Part shown: positions 46,201-58,328 of the stretch, one piece after another
How positions within the stretch are numbered: position 1 is the stretch's first letter
Layout: each line of letters begins with the position of its first letter
DNA from: Rhexocercosporidium sp. MPI-PUGE-AT-0058
Lineage: Eukaryota > Ascomycota > Leotiomycetes > Helotiales
Assembly: GCA_020746875.1 (NCBI GenBank)
Contig: JAGTJL010000016.1
Span: 1,054,001-1,118,000 of the forward strand
Direction of reading: 5' to 3'
DNA: 64,000 nucleotides
Translations under genes and position numbers: made by a program
The notes under the pieces: generated by a model
Seen by the model: only the letters and a program-made list of their open reading frames with translations
What the model was told of the DNA's origin: nothing
Database searches by the model: none

Positions 46201-49200
46201 CACGAACTCGAAGGAGGAAGCGCCGGATTTGAATGCTCGCCTCATCGTTCGATTCGCCCAGCTCCGGACCAAGCCACACACCCACCTGACAGCAGAGTTG
46301 TGTCGGTCGCTGTCTCATTTTCCAGGGCGCTGCAGATTGTGCATTTATCTTCACTTTCCTTTATTTTCTTCTGTCGGCTGCTTTTCCCCCCCTCACCACC
46401 ACCAGCAATCGGTACAAACCTATGAGTCTTTTGCCCTGCCCGCGCTCAAGAGTCCTCCTGTACCTGGGCAACTCTAGTAGATCCATCCATCACCAAGTCA
46501 CCCACCACACTGCACCCCACCCCACCCTCATTGAGTAAGCCCAAGCCCAGCTAGACTTCTAGGTCCCGAACAAACCCAGCCCGAGCTATCCCTAGCTACC
46601 CTCTAGTCCGACCAGTCACCAAAGCAACGAATCAACACACCGAAGACACGACCCGACACAGTCCACCAGATCTAGCTAGGAACGTACCTAGCTGGCCGAG
46701 GGTAAGGTAGCGAGGGCAGTTGAGGCTGGGGCCTCGGGGACCTTTTACCGTTTGCCCCTGTTGCCCGACATGCCCTCCCCTCCCCAGCCTCCCGCTTCTT
46801 CGATGGACAGACAGACACCGACACACACACAGGCATCATCATCGTAGCAAACTTCGGTATCGCGTCACGTACCTATCTGAGCCTGGGCTAGGTAGGGACT
46901 TTACGCGGACGCGGTCCCAAAATACTTACCGCTCCCAGAACCGCGACCGTACCGCGTTGGGAACTCACTGCCACACCATATCAAAAACCCCTCTGGTTTC
47001 GAAACTCGTCTTCGAAAGTACCAGGAAGGAATACAGGACACCGGATCAGGTCCGGATCCTGTTCGTGTAACAAAGTAATATACCTCCGTACTTACAGGAC
47101 TATCTAGGGAGGTATATCATGAGTGCGAGTAACGTTCCTATCGCATGGCACTACACTCGCGACATCCGTCCGAACTTCTTTATAGTAGAGAGAGCTTGTG
47201 CTTGTCCCCCCTCGCCTAAAGGACCTGTGACCCCAATCTCCCTCATCGCCAGATAGAATCGTAAGACAGGTGCTCAAGAAAACGATCCTTTTATACTATC
47301 TGGGTCATTCCATTCAGGTCCGTAGCACCTCTTTCTTTGTGCCATTGACCTGTGGGAGAGAATACCCAAAACTACGGAAAAGCCTCCGCATTAACTAATT
47401 ACCCCACCTGCGCCAACTCGAGTCTCACAACCCCCATCTGTCTCGCTTTCTCCCCAAATCACACCAGCGTACGGAATTATCATCCTACTTGCGTGTGCGA
47501 GAGTAGGGAACATCCTCGGTCCAGAGATATGGTACGGATATCAGGATGCCGAGTCCTCACCCCCCTCTCTGGTACTCTCTTTAGGAAGTTTCTAGAGGGG
47601 TTAATCGAGATGCAACTCTCTCCGGCAGCTGATGTGACGATTGCAAGACCTGCCTTTCTCGGCCAAAACGAAGAAAAACAAACCCCCGCCCCCACACCCA
47701 TTCAACATGTTGGCAACCGCACCTTTTGCATAGGCCCGAAAGTCTGCTCTCAAGTCTTTATTCTTGTTGTCAGCAACGACATTGAAAGGGCGTCGAGGGC
47801 ATATCCGACTCCTCGTACACCTCCCACTGCTCATTACCTCTCATTATCAATCCATTAGCGAGCAAGAATCCCAAGCGAAACCAGAAGAAAGAGTAGAAAT
47901 TTACCATGTAGCAAGTCGTATCTGCAGTCTCCAGTCCGTCAAGGAGGCTTCAACGCCACGCCCCCGCCTCAGACTACAAAGGTCCTCGCCGAAGGATGCC
48001 CCCAAAGCCCAAGGGTTCTGTAAGCGTAAGCCCGCCGTACTATCAACCCGTCTTGCGCCACCGTAAGGCTATGGCTGCCTTTCTACTTGGTTCTTTTCTG
48101 CAAAGCATCTTTTGGGGCGTGATCGGGAGGTACCGCCGGGCGATGACCTCCGTAAAGTTCCAGAACCCAAATCAGGGAGCTAGGGGCTTGTTTGGAGTCT
48201 CGTCCCCAAGAAAGAAACACCAGGGTTACAGGTCAACTTTCTTCATAGGAAGCAGGAAGCATATTTTCATTTGAATTGGCTTTTCATCTCCCTTGCGTCA
48301 TCTCAAGGAGCAGATTACTTTACACTGATCTCTCTCACCACAGCCGCCGCACCGCCACCAACTGATCGTCCGGTGCCCGGGTGCCCGGGTAGCAAAAGCA
48401 AAAGCAAAAGCTAGCAGCAGCAGCAGCCAAGGCAGTTACAGTTATGGTTGAAACAACGATGCTCCTCCTCCCCCCATCTCCACTGTAAACGGGTGCTTCA
48501 GATCCCATCCGTGCTTCTCAACCAATTGCAGTTGGGATTTCAGACTGATCGGATACGGATCATCGCATCGCATCTTTGCATTTGTTTGGAGGATCCGGAT
48601 GCGAATCATGGGGAATTAATTGTTTGAATCAAGGGGGGATCCGGACTCGAAGTATGAATGTGGGAGTTGTGTCAAGCCCCTCAACCACCAGGTAAAGGAC
48701 AGTAAGTATATCTCCCCCGAGATGAAGCGAAATGACACTTTCTGAACGCCAGTGTCTCTGTTTATCTGCAGGTACCAATACACTACTGTACAGTATTCAT
48801 ATGAAAAAAAGCATCAATCAATCACCTTCATCTTCTCTCCCCACCATCCCAAATCGGCACCTTCTAATCTCTCCGGAGACATTGCAAGTCTCAACCTTCC
48901 AGATTGAGATCACAGGCATAGCATAACGGACTCTCCCGAATACCTTCGTTACCAACAACTGCAGCCGCCGCATGCTTCCAGAACCGCGATACCGATACGT
49001 GCATGCATGCATATACACCAGGAATGTTGGATATACAATCAAGTTCTTTCGCTCGTCATCAATCACCTACCTGTTGGCCGTCTGACATCCAATACCAATC
49101 ATCTCCATCATCACCATTAAATACTCCGTGGAAGTATACTGACCTACTGACTGAGGAGCGTGGGAGATACTCCAGTATGTAATGCACATCCTAAAGTATC

Positions 49201-51390
49201 ACGTATGATCCCCCCAATCAAAAGCTCCACCTCGTTCCATTCTTTCGTCTCGTCTCGTCTCGTCCCGTCTTACCAACCAACGAGATGGCGTGGTTTCTGC
49301 CCTACGAGCCTGCTGGGATGCTCATCTGATATCAGCCATCATCAGCCCAGCCTACCATTTTTTCTATTCTTCACTCACTCCATCAGAATCGTTGGTTACA
49401 GTACAGTACTACCGTATCATACCATTGGAGTCAATTCTGCTGCAATGCAGTGCAGCCTTTTCTTCAGCTGCGCTTCGATCGAATCTCACCTAGCTGCAAG
49501 CCCGCTTTCGGTTCTGCTGCATGTTGTGCTGTGTGCTGTACTGTGGCGATTAATCTTTTTTTTGCCCGGCAGGTGGACGCGGTTGGGAGAATACCACCAC
49601 TCACACAACACAACTCTCTGAAGGAATGTCCAGTCATTCTTCCACAATCCCCTTTTTCGTGCCACCCGGTGTACCTGTTCCTTCTCAACATCAATCCAAT
49701 ATCACCCATCCATCTCCCCATACAAAAGGTACAATCAAGACCGAATTCGAGTCCACAACCGCTGGTGGAGAAACACACCCACATCCCGCTTGGTTCCCAG
49801 TCCCATGCTACTTCCCCCTCCTGTCACCGGGCCGCATCCCCCTGCTCATCTGAAATACCCTCCCTCCTGCTGCCCTGCATGACAAGCCAATTTGAAGTGG
49901 GTTCGGAAATACCAGGGCAAGGTGTTTTATCGATAGGCGCTCCCAGCGACCGAGTGCTTGTGTGGATCATCCGCTCTTTTGCGTCTGTCTGTCTGTCCGT
50001 CTCCATCAATCCCTCCCTCCCTCCCTCCATCAACTGAATTCGCTGGGACTGAGGAGAGGAGGACAACTCTAAATCCCACCTCTTCATCTTACGCAATAAA
50101 ACAAACACAAAAAGATGAAACTTCTCACTGAGGGACTGAATTAAGTTTTATCCCATTTCTTGTTTCGCGGCAGTGCGAGCGCCGGGAGTTGGTAGAGTTT
50201 GGGACACGCAGAGAGAGAGAGAGACCCTTTCACGCTCTTCGTTCCTCTTTTTCATCCAGGCTCATCCATCCATCCATCCATCCCCTCAACTCTTTTCCGG
50301 AAAGCCAGCCGACGTGCTTGCTTGCTTCAATTTACTTCACTTCACCAAGGTACTTCACTGGACCTTCGGAAGTCCACCTGCGTCGTTCCTGAAAATACAA
50401 GACACAAACCACACTTCACTCCACCGTGGTCTAGTCTGCAGCTCTGCAGCATCCCACCCTGCCGGCCTACCATACTGCACAGTACAGTACCTAGGCACAC
50501 GATCTAGATCATGGAACGACTGGCTTCCGTTCCCCCTCATTCCATCCTTCCCTCCCTCCCTCGCTCCCGTTCACCCAAGCGAACATATTTTTTTTCCCTT
50601 TTCCCCATCCATCCGTCCCTCCCTCCATCCATTCGATGATTCGCAGATTCGCAGATTCGCATGGCAGATGAAGGATTGCCGTTGATATATTTGTATATAT
50701 TAAACCTTTCGGATCTGTGTCAGATGGTTTGAAAGGTCGGTTCCTGAATTGCAGAGGGAGGGTAGGGTAGGGCAGGGGTTCTATTTTAGGGACCTGCTCC
50801 GGGGTCCGGGACATCCTGGATTGCCCAGCCTTTGCTCCAGGACGTGGCAAGGCAAGGCAGGTGATCGCTACTGTGCGTTCCTCTTGGTACAAGTGCTGTA
50901 AAGCTGGGGTCACGTTTTACGGATGTGGAGGACAAGATCGATTGTTTTGATTTATTATTGATTTTGGATAGATGGAGCGTTGTACGAAGTCGTACATATC
51001 GTTACAAGTTTCTTGGGTTGTGTCACTGAGTGAGGGGAATATGGAGACGAGGACTGCCTTTGTCTAAGGACGATCTAGTGGCGCCCTTCCCATCCACTAC
51101 TTACACCACACTGCACTACTTCGACGGGACCCTGCAGATCGGTGTCAACGTCATGATATCTAAGGTATGGTTGAATCATAGAGGGGGTTGTTAGTGCATC
51201 GACATCGACACTCAACGACGAACGAGAAAATAAAATTACTGTCTGTTCAAACGATACCGTGTAGTATTTTCCATACTCAAGATATCAATTTTCTCAACCA
51301 CCCAATCATTTAATTGTTTTCATTAAGCGATTCTCACTTTCTTCTTCCATCTTCCCTTGTACTGTCCTTCAAGTCATACATACATAAATC
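43214..51390. other. 8.2-kb divergent intergenic region of low-complexity DNA
   Basis: No supported gene in 8.2 kb between the start codons of the ELL-like gene (minus) and the DUF2237 gene (plus). It contains GA/CT tracts, GTGAGTGAGTG-type repeats, an AGCAG/CAAAAG repeat patch near 48390-48430, many GTACTGTAC- and TAGGTACCTA-type short palindromes, and AT-poor stretches. Open frames up to 170 codons occur on both strands but are low-complexity or mutually antisense. It could hold long leaders, noncoding RNA or a decayed region; the sequence alone does not decide. Confidence 0.5.
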
Positions 51391-52308
51391 ATGGCGTCTT
51401 TCCAAGCAGGCAAAGCCCATCAATCTCTCAATGGTACGTCTCTCCCTTTCAATTCTTTCTATAATTTGATATAAAAAAATGGAAATAGACCTAGTACTTA
51501 CCCAATGAACCAACCCAAACAGTCTTCAAGAAACCACTCGGCCTCTTCAGCAAACAGCCCATGACAGGTTTCTACCGCAACGGCTATTGCGACGTCGGTC
51601 CAGACGATACTGGGAATCACTCTGTTGCTGGTATATCTTCCCTTCCCTCTCCTTTCCTTTCCTCCTCCCTTTCCACATCCTCATCTCCTCATCTCAACCC
51701 CCAACATCCCATCCCATCCCATCCCATCCCATCCCCATTCCTCAAACCCCCAACTCACACCCCTCCCAGCAACCCTAACAGACCCCTTCCTGGACTTCAC
51801 CGCCTCCCGCGGCAACAACCTCCGCAGCACCGGGCTCACCGCAGGCTGCAAATGGTGTCTCTGCGCCGCGCGCTGGAAGGAGGCCGTCGAGCACGCGAAC
51901 TCGACCGTCGAGGCTGGCGACGGTGCCAAGACGAGTGTCGTCCCGAAAGTGCACTTGCATGCTACGAGTGAGAAGGCGTTGGATGTTGTGAGTCTGGGGG
52001 AGTTGAAGAGGTGAGTTTTGTTTAGGCTTTGTCTTTTTCTTTGGTGGTTGGAGATGGGGTGGTTGTGCTAGGGGGGATGGGGATTAGAGGTGGGAATTTT
52101 GTATTTGAGGAAGATGGGAGGATGGATGTGCGGTGTGGAGCTAAGGCGGACGGCTGAATGGGCATGAATGGGCACGAATGGTGTTTATGGATAGCGAGAG
52201 AGGATATACGGGATAGAATCAAGACTGATGTTTGGCGATGGAAGCTAATCTTCGTGATACAGATATGCTGCGGAACCCGAGGTGGGTAACGCGAGTAATG
52301 TTACTTAA
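51391..52308 (+). CDS. DUF2237 family protein
   Basis: Four exons (51391-51433, 51523-51630, 51770-52010, 52263-52308) give 145 aa. The DUF2237 family is found in bacteria and fungi and has no established function. The signature is clear: PLGLFSKQPMTGFYRNGYCD, VGPDDTGNHSV, TDPFLDFTASRGNNL, CKWCLCAARWKEAVE, then HLHATSEKALDVVSLGELKR. The GCKWCLCAARW segment has two of the conserved Cys. The last intron is 252 nt, longer than most in the window. Start is the first ATG after a CT-rich leader. Cytosolic by default; no signal peptide. Confidence 0.9.
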
Positions 52309-54037
52309 GGACATGGAGGGATGGGTGGGGCAGTGAAGGAGAGTACGGAGATGAGTGGAAGAGGATCCATGACGACAAGAGATCAGAATGGCGTTTGATT
52401 GCCGGGTAGGTAGATGGGGCTTATTATAGTGTACAAAAGTAGTTTTGGCGCTGTATGAATATCGCATGGGAATGGACGTATCTCATCGAATGGATCTCCT
52501 GACATGTAATACGATTTTGGTGCTTTCCATGTGGGAATCAAAATTTGGAAATTCAGACTCCTACAATTCATTGTTGAATTGTGACATCAAAGGAAGCATA
52601 TCGATACCTAGAACACGATATGGGGGACGAATTCTACTTGTTTCTCTGCTCAGGTGGACCGGTCTTCCTAATTGCAAGTTGCAACATCTCCAATGTATAA
52701 TCCATTTCAGTCAGTCTATCGTTCTTCCTTCAATTACAAATACTTGTATATTTCTCGGATGTTTTTCAATAATCACTCAAATCGGATATCTCGATCAGAA
52801 ATCCATGAAGTCTCAATACCAGGGGAACAAAGATGGCGAAGATTCATTCTGTCAGATATTTACTCGAGGCGAGATCATCTCTTCGCTTTTATATACCAGT
52901 CCTCGCTGCTCCTTAATTTTCTTTTCTTTTTTTCTTGGCAAAAAGATTTCAGGTTATTTTCCCCCAGCGTGTAGTACTAGTCTGAAGCAGTTATGACCGC
53001 TGCTAAGACCTTAGTCACAAATATTCATAAATTATTTCAACGAGCTCATTCAACGGATCGAATAGTACAGTACAGTACCTGCTAAACCTCCTTCGTTTAA
53101 CCGAAAAACCTAGATAAAAGATTACCCAGGCCGATCAACGCGCTCTCAGTCTTCGAAACTGAGAATACATTTTCGTAGTCGTGCAATTTTCTGACACTCT
53201 TATAGCTGTTTGAAAGAATTCACGACTGCTTGTTTATGTTACTTCTTATACTGGCTCTTTGCAATTCCTTTGCCGGTTCTGACCCGCCCCCTTTCATTCT
53301 CTCGCTTATTTTGCCGGGGTAAGAGATGTAAATAAATAAGGATCGGCGTAACCAGCACAGCACAATCAGAGGAGACAAAGCAACACGAGAGAAGATGCCA
53401 TGTCTCTCTATAAAATATGTCTACATCTCATCTGCATTTGTCGATTGCGACGACGCAATTAGCTTGACTTATGGGAGAGTCGTGTTACGAAGGGGGAGGT
53501 ATCACGAGTGAGCTGGGATTTGGCGTGGATATTGCGGAATCAAGGTAGGATTAGAGGGTACGTAGCATTAGAAATTTTTATTGGACGTTGAAGAGTGTTC
53601 TCGAGAATTTCAGTAGGCTAATCTTGTTATTTACTGCATATGGCTCGATGACAGTGGATCAGGGGAGCGATTTAGATAAATTAGCCAAGATCTTTCAGAT
53701 CTTTTAGCTTTCCATGGAGGAATATGAAAAGCAAGTTTTACGAGGTCTGAAACTTCATGGTCCAGGAGGATAATTTGACCAGACTGTTGAAAGGGCTAAA
53801 AGATATTGGTTGAGAATCAAAGAACGCTATCTAGTACTAACTTCCCACTTCTGAGTCCTCGAACAGGATCCAAGATCCGGATTGCATCTTATAATTCCAT
53901 AGAAAACAGACTGAGAAAGAAGCTTTAGAAACTCGAGCATAATAATAAGGCATAAAAGATATTTAAGCTACCACCAGGGCTAAGGATATTCTCCGCCCTC
54001 TCCCTCCCCCCCCCCCCCCCACTTATTATTCCCTCCT
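52309..54037. other. Convergent spacer, nothing recognised
   Basis: Tail-to-tail spacer. A plus-strand frame at 52445-52996 is long but lacks any family features and runs into poly-T; I reject it as a gene. A C-run of about 18 nt lies at 54003-54020. Confidence 0.45.
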
Positions 54038-57000
54038 CTAAATCGTCGTAGTACTCACACTTATACTCACCCCCGTCTCCGTACTCCCCACGGCTTTGCT
54101 TGTCTCACTCTCAAAGCCCGTGAATGTAAAAGTCGGCGTTTGCGAGCCGCCATTATTCAAGCACGTACAAGCAGAACTGACTCTCAAAAGCGTAGCTCCC
54201 GTACACGGCGTAGCGAACGGTGGCAGAGCTGGCGCGGTCGTCCCGCCGAGGGTGAAGACGGAGCAGAATTCTTGCCCGGAGTGTCGGCGGAAGGCGCGCA
54301 GACAGTTGTCGGCTGCGCAATGGGTGTGGGTGGGGAGGGTGGCGGTTGTAGTGGTGAGGGTGCGGAAGGTTGTTATGGATATGATTGTTAGGGTTGAAAT
54401 CGAGAGATCGCGGATGGTGCTGTTGAGTGTTGGTGTTTGTGGTGAGGATGTTGAGAGGAAGGAGGAGGGTGTGAGGGTGGATGAGATGGTGAAGATGGAT
54501 TCCAAAGAGGGAATGGCTGGAGAGGAGCTGAAGAGTGATTCGACACTCTGCGTTGAAAAATCGATTGTGTGAGCGGTTGGCAAGATGACAGAAGAAGATC
54601 CGGATGACACGCTGCCGATTGAAGATTCTGTCGCTGCAATTTTTGAGGATGCTGATACTTCGGTGGAAGCGCCGAGATGGGTGCTGGAGAGTTTGCTGGA
54701 GTCGAAACTCAATGCACCACTAACAATCTCCTCGATTGACGAGCTGAGGACAGTGGATGCCGACTGGGCTCTGAAAACAGTGGTGGAGACATCGATCGGC
54801 GCTGAAGTGCTCGGCGATACACTGGAAGCCGTAACAGAAAGGCTGGATAATGTTGACACTGCTAGCGTCTCCATCGAAGATTTTAGGAGCTCAGATGAAG
54901 AGACCAAAAGTATGATACTTGAGGGACTATCATTCAAACTGCCAGAGAAAATCTCCGAGCTTGAACCTGCAGAAGCTGTGGAAGCCGACGATGGCACGGC
55001 GATTTCCGAAGTCAAGACTGGGCTATTCGTCGCAGTGGGAGAAATTTCGGAGATGATAGAAATCGATACCGATGACGGTATGGAGTCAACCAAGGATGTT
55101 GGCTCGATGAGCACGGTGGAGGCTCCAGTAATAGACGGGGCCATTAAGCTTGAGGAGGGCTCTGGAAGCAGAGAAGTCGACATGATTTCTACCGGGGGAG
55201 GAACAACGCTTTCCTGTGCCGAGAGACTCGAAGGAGCTTGAGGTGACATTACCGGCTCTTCACCTGTGGACGATGTGGCAAAGCGCGAAGTCTGCACCAT
55301 ATCAACGCTGGCTGTCGAGATCAAGATACGTGTCTCGGCGCTAGAGAACACCTCGATGCTTGAGATTGAGATTGAAGGCACAGGTATCGACTCAGAAAGC
55401 GACAGACTTGAAAGAAGCACAGAAGGTGCAGTCAAGCTGGAAGGAGCAGCAACAGGCGACGTAAATTTCAGATCGGAGAAAGTTGTTACAGTTGACAGCG
55501 TGATTGAGATGGAGATTACCACATCAGAAGTTGGCAAAATGAGACTCGATAGCGATGCGCTCAAGGTGGGAATTGGAATGGATGGCGAAGGATCGATCAA
55601 AATCGAAGATTCAACAAGAGATGACTGCAAGCTGAGGCTTATCGAAGGACTCAACGTTGGTACTAGAGTGACTGTTGGAGTATCAAGTGAGATTGAAGAC
55701 GCGTCGATAGTAGATGGCAAGAGAAGACTCGACAATGATTTGCTCACTGTAGGGACCGATAGTGACGATAGGATTTCATTAGATATCGAGGGTACAATAA
55801 TAGATGTCGGCAAAATCAAAGTCGAAGAAGAGGTGGCGCTTGGCAGCAGGCTTGACGTTGGGACTTCAATGGAGATTGAAGACATCCCTTCGAACAATGA
55901 AACTGCACCACTGATGGACACTCTGAGTATCGGAATAGAGACAGATGTGGGAACTTCGACAGAAGGCTTTGTCGTCGAAATAGACATATCCGAGCTAGAG
56001 ATTGGAGTTGATGGTTGAGTTGTGACTGACAATGCCATTGCTGACGAAGGTATGATCGACAATGGAGTGACAATGGAGCTCAGACCTAAGGCTGTTGAAC
56101 CGGCGGAAGAGACCGACAATACACCTGATGGGGTTCCAAAAGTAGATGCTAGTACGGAGCTCTCAATTGATAGAAATGAAAAGGAATCTGAGCTTTTGAT
56201 TGGTGTCGAGTAGATGACAGAAAGGGAAAATTCGCTCGCAGAAGCAGAAGAGAGCACGTTGGATGAAGTTGGTAGCGATATCATGCTAGACGAGACTCCA
56301 AGCGAAGGAATCACTATGGTCTCGGATGGCACAGATGAGCTCTCTGAGACAGTTGAAGTTTCCTCTGCCGAAGATATCTCAGAAGACACAGAGTCTGAGC
56401 TTAGAGTGGTTACTGCGGTAATGCTTTGTGCTGAGAAGGAGATCTGCGGCGTGGGAACTGCCGAAGACTCAAATGTGGAAGCGCCTTTCTCGTGTTAGTA
56501 GAAGACTCCGTCTTCAGAAAAATTACCCAAATCCGCTGTGCTAGTGAGAGAGATTGTAGAATGACTTACTCGGGGACGGCGTAGAAATACTTGAAACCCC
56601 TGAAGAAACCAAACTCGACGACATGCTAAGTGACAAACTTGAGTAGAGACTGCTTGACAGGCTGGTCGACATGCTTGCAAATAAGCTACTCAAGATCGCA
56701 CTTGAGCAGCTATCTGGGCACGATGGTGAAGTTGAGAGCGGACCAGCGCTGGAGTCATTCGGCGGAAACGTGATGGCTGGTAGAAAAGACGAGATGATGA
56801 TTGATGTGACTGGAGGCGAAATGCTGGTTGGAAAAACGGATGGGACAACAGCAGGCATTGAGGAAGTCAGAGCACTTGAAGTAGAAGGAACTGCAGGGGG
56901 AGTACTCGTTGACTTGCTCAATGTGAGAGTTCCAGTTGGATAAGCACACTCGCAGATAGATGAGATTTGGGCCACGAGAGAGCATTTCTTGGCTGCATTT

Positions 57001-57241
57001 GTAGGAAGACCGTTAAGATTCATCGTAGTCGCAGTTGTGAAGCTCGAACAGAAGGACTTTGCATCGGCAGCGTATGCATCACCATTAAAAGCTCGATAGC
57101 AGCTATTTAAACTTAGCAAAAGTCTGCTTTTGGAGAAATGAGAAAATGAGAAGTATACTTGTTGTGGTGACATTTCTCAGCCCCTATCACCAACGATGCC
57201 AAGCCTAGCAAAGCCAAGGAGGAAGAACTTGGTGCAAGCAT
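54038..57241 (-). CDS. Secreted Ser-rich protein with a Cys module at each end
   Basis: Three exons (57159-57241, 56570-57102, 54038-56457) give about 1011 aa; the second intron's acceptor at 56458-56460 is chosen to keep phase and is the least certain. The N-terminus (MLAPSSSSLALLGLASLVIG) is a signal peptide. A first Cys module follows: CYRAF, FCSSFTTA, CSLVAQISSICEC. Then comes an 800-residue Ser/Thr/Pro/Ile-rich stretch with no obvious fixed period, and a second module of the same layout near the C-terminus: CLRAFRR, FCSVFTLGG, ATPC, RVSSACTCL. The repeated C-x-RAF..FCSxFT..C..SS-x-CxC pattern suggests one ancestral domain used twice. Such proteins are usually cell-wall or matrix mannoproteins; no GPI signal is evident. 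Function unknown. Confidence 0.75.
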
Positions 57242-58328
57242 ACTTGTATTTGTAGCAAATTAAGACTCTCAATAAATTTAATGGAGAGAGATTGGGTCAA
57301 AGTCACAACGAGTGTACCGCGGGTTATATAGAGTCCAATCCCATCTACTCTGCAGACTAGCAGGTGGAAGCAAGGTAGGCAGTGGGATTCCATCGAACTA
57401 CCAAGCTACCGTTCTAAGAAGAGCCAAGAAGTTCAAAATATTCAACAAATAAGAATGAGAATGCTCATGACGAAGTCTTGAAACCATGTTCCAAAATACC
57501 ATTCATACCACTGCGCTGCTCTGGGCAACTGAGCATACCCATTGGCGAACCCTTGAACATCCTTACAGTGGGCAGATATTCATGTGAGATATATGATATC
57601 ACAACTACGAAGGTCTCAGTGTAAAACAGTTCGACATAGATGGTACATTCCTGCGGAGTTCATCTCTCTTTCTCATCACCGCTTTTCATGAGTCATGCCA
57701 CATCTGGATATTCACTGTTCTCGCGCGAAGAAGTCGGAAACGAGCTGTGTAGTATTAACTGAGGTCATTTCCCAAGCCAGCCACCACTTCCGAAGATGAG
57801 AGAATGTGAATCCAGCTATCAGCTCCGAATGTCGATGGCCCTCCGATATTCGTGGTCGCAGTGTCGCTAGCATTTCAATCGAATGAATGCCTTGAGCAAC
57901 CAGTCTATTGAAATTCTCTGACCCGTTTTATACGTTCCTCGCTCATCGAGGTCTCTCCTGATGCTGGGAATTCAGCTTCTTTCTCGAAGAGACAAGTCGA
58001 GAATGGGGCGAGGTTCACTTTCGAGACATTTCTGTGTACAAATGAGACATTTTAGGCGAGCACGTGAGCACGCGATTCACCTCGGCTGGAAGTCACGATG
58101 TTCATGAATAATTGTCAACGGACCGAAGAAGTGAATGCAAACGAGATTTTGTCGCGTTGGACTATGCGTTGTTCCAATGGACTGCAAATTTTGCATTCCG
58201 CTTCGAGCTTTTCGTACATAATCGAAGCGTCTGGTCTTGCTTACACCTTCACCTTCTTTTCCCTCAACACCAAAGTGCAAAGAACATCGCGCCCTGGGAT
58301 CATCGCTTCTTCTTAAGAATAAAACACT
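57242..58328. other. Divergent promoter region
   Basis: Separates the Ser-rich protein (minus) from the APH-like gene (plus). No gene seen. Confidence 0.45.

Noticed and set aside
43700..50900. Many 60- to 170-codon ORFs on both strands in the 8.2-kb gap
   Set aside because: They overlap one another in different frames, are rich in simple-repeat translations, and have no recognisable domain.
52445..52996. 183-codon plus-strand ORF
   Set aside because: It lacks family features, runs into low-complexity T-rich sequence and sits in a convergent spacer.
54585..56498. Long plus-strand open frames over the Ser-rich gene
   Set aside because: They are antisense to Ser-rich codons on the minus strand, which lack stops by composition; they have no signal, motif or splice support.
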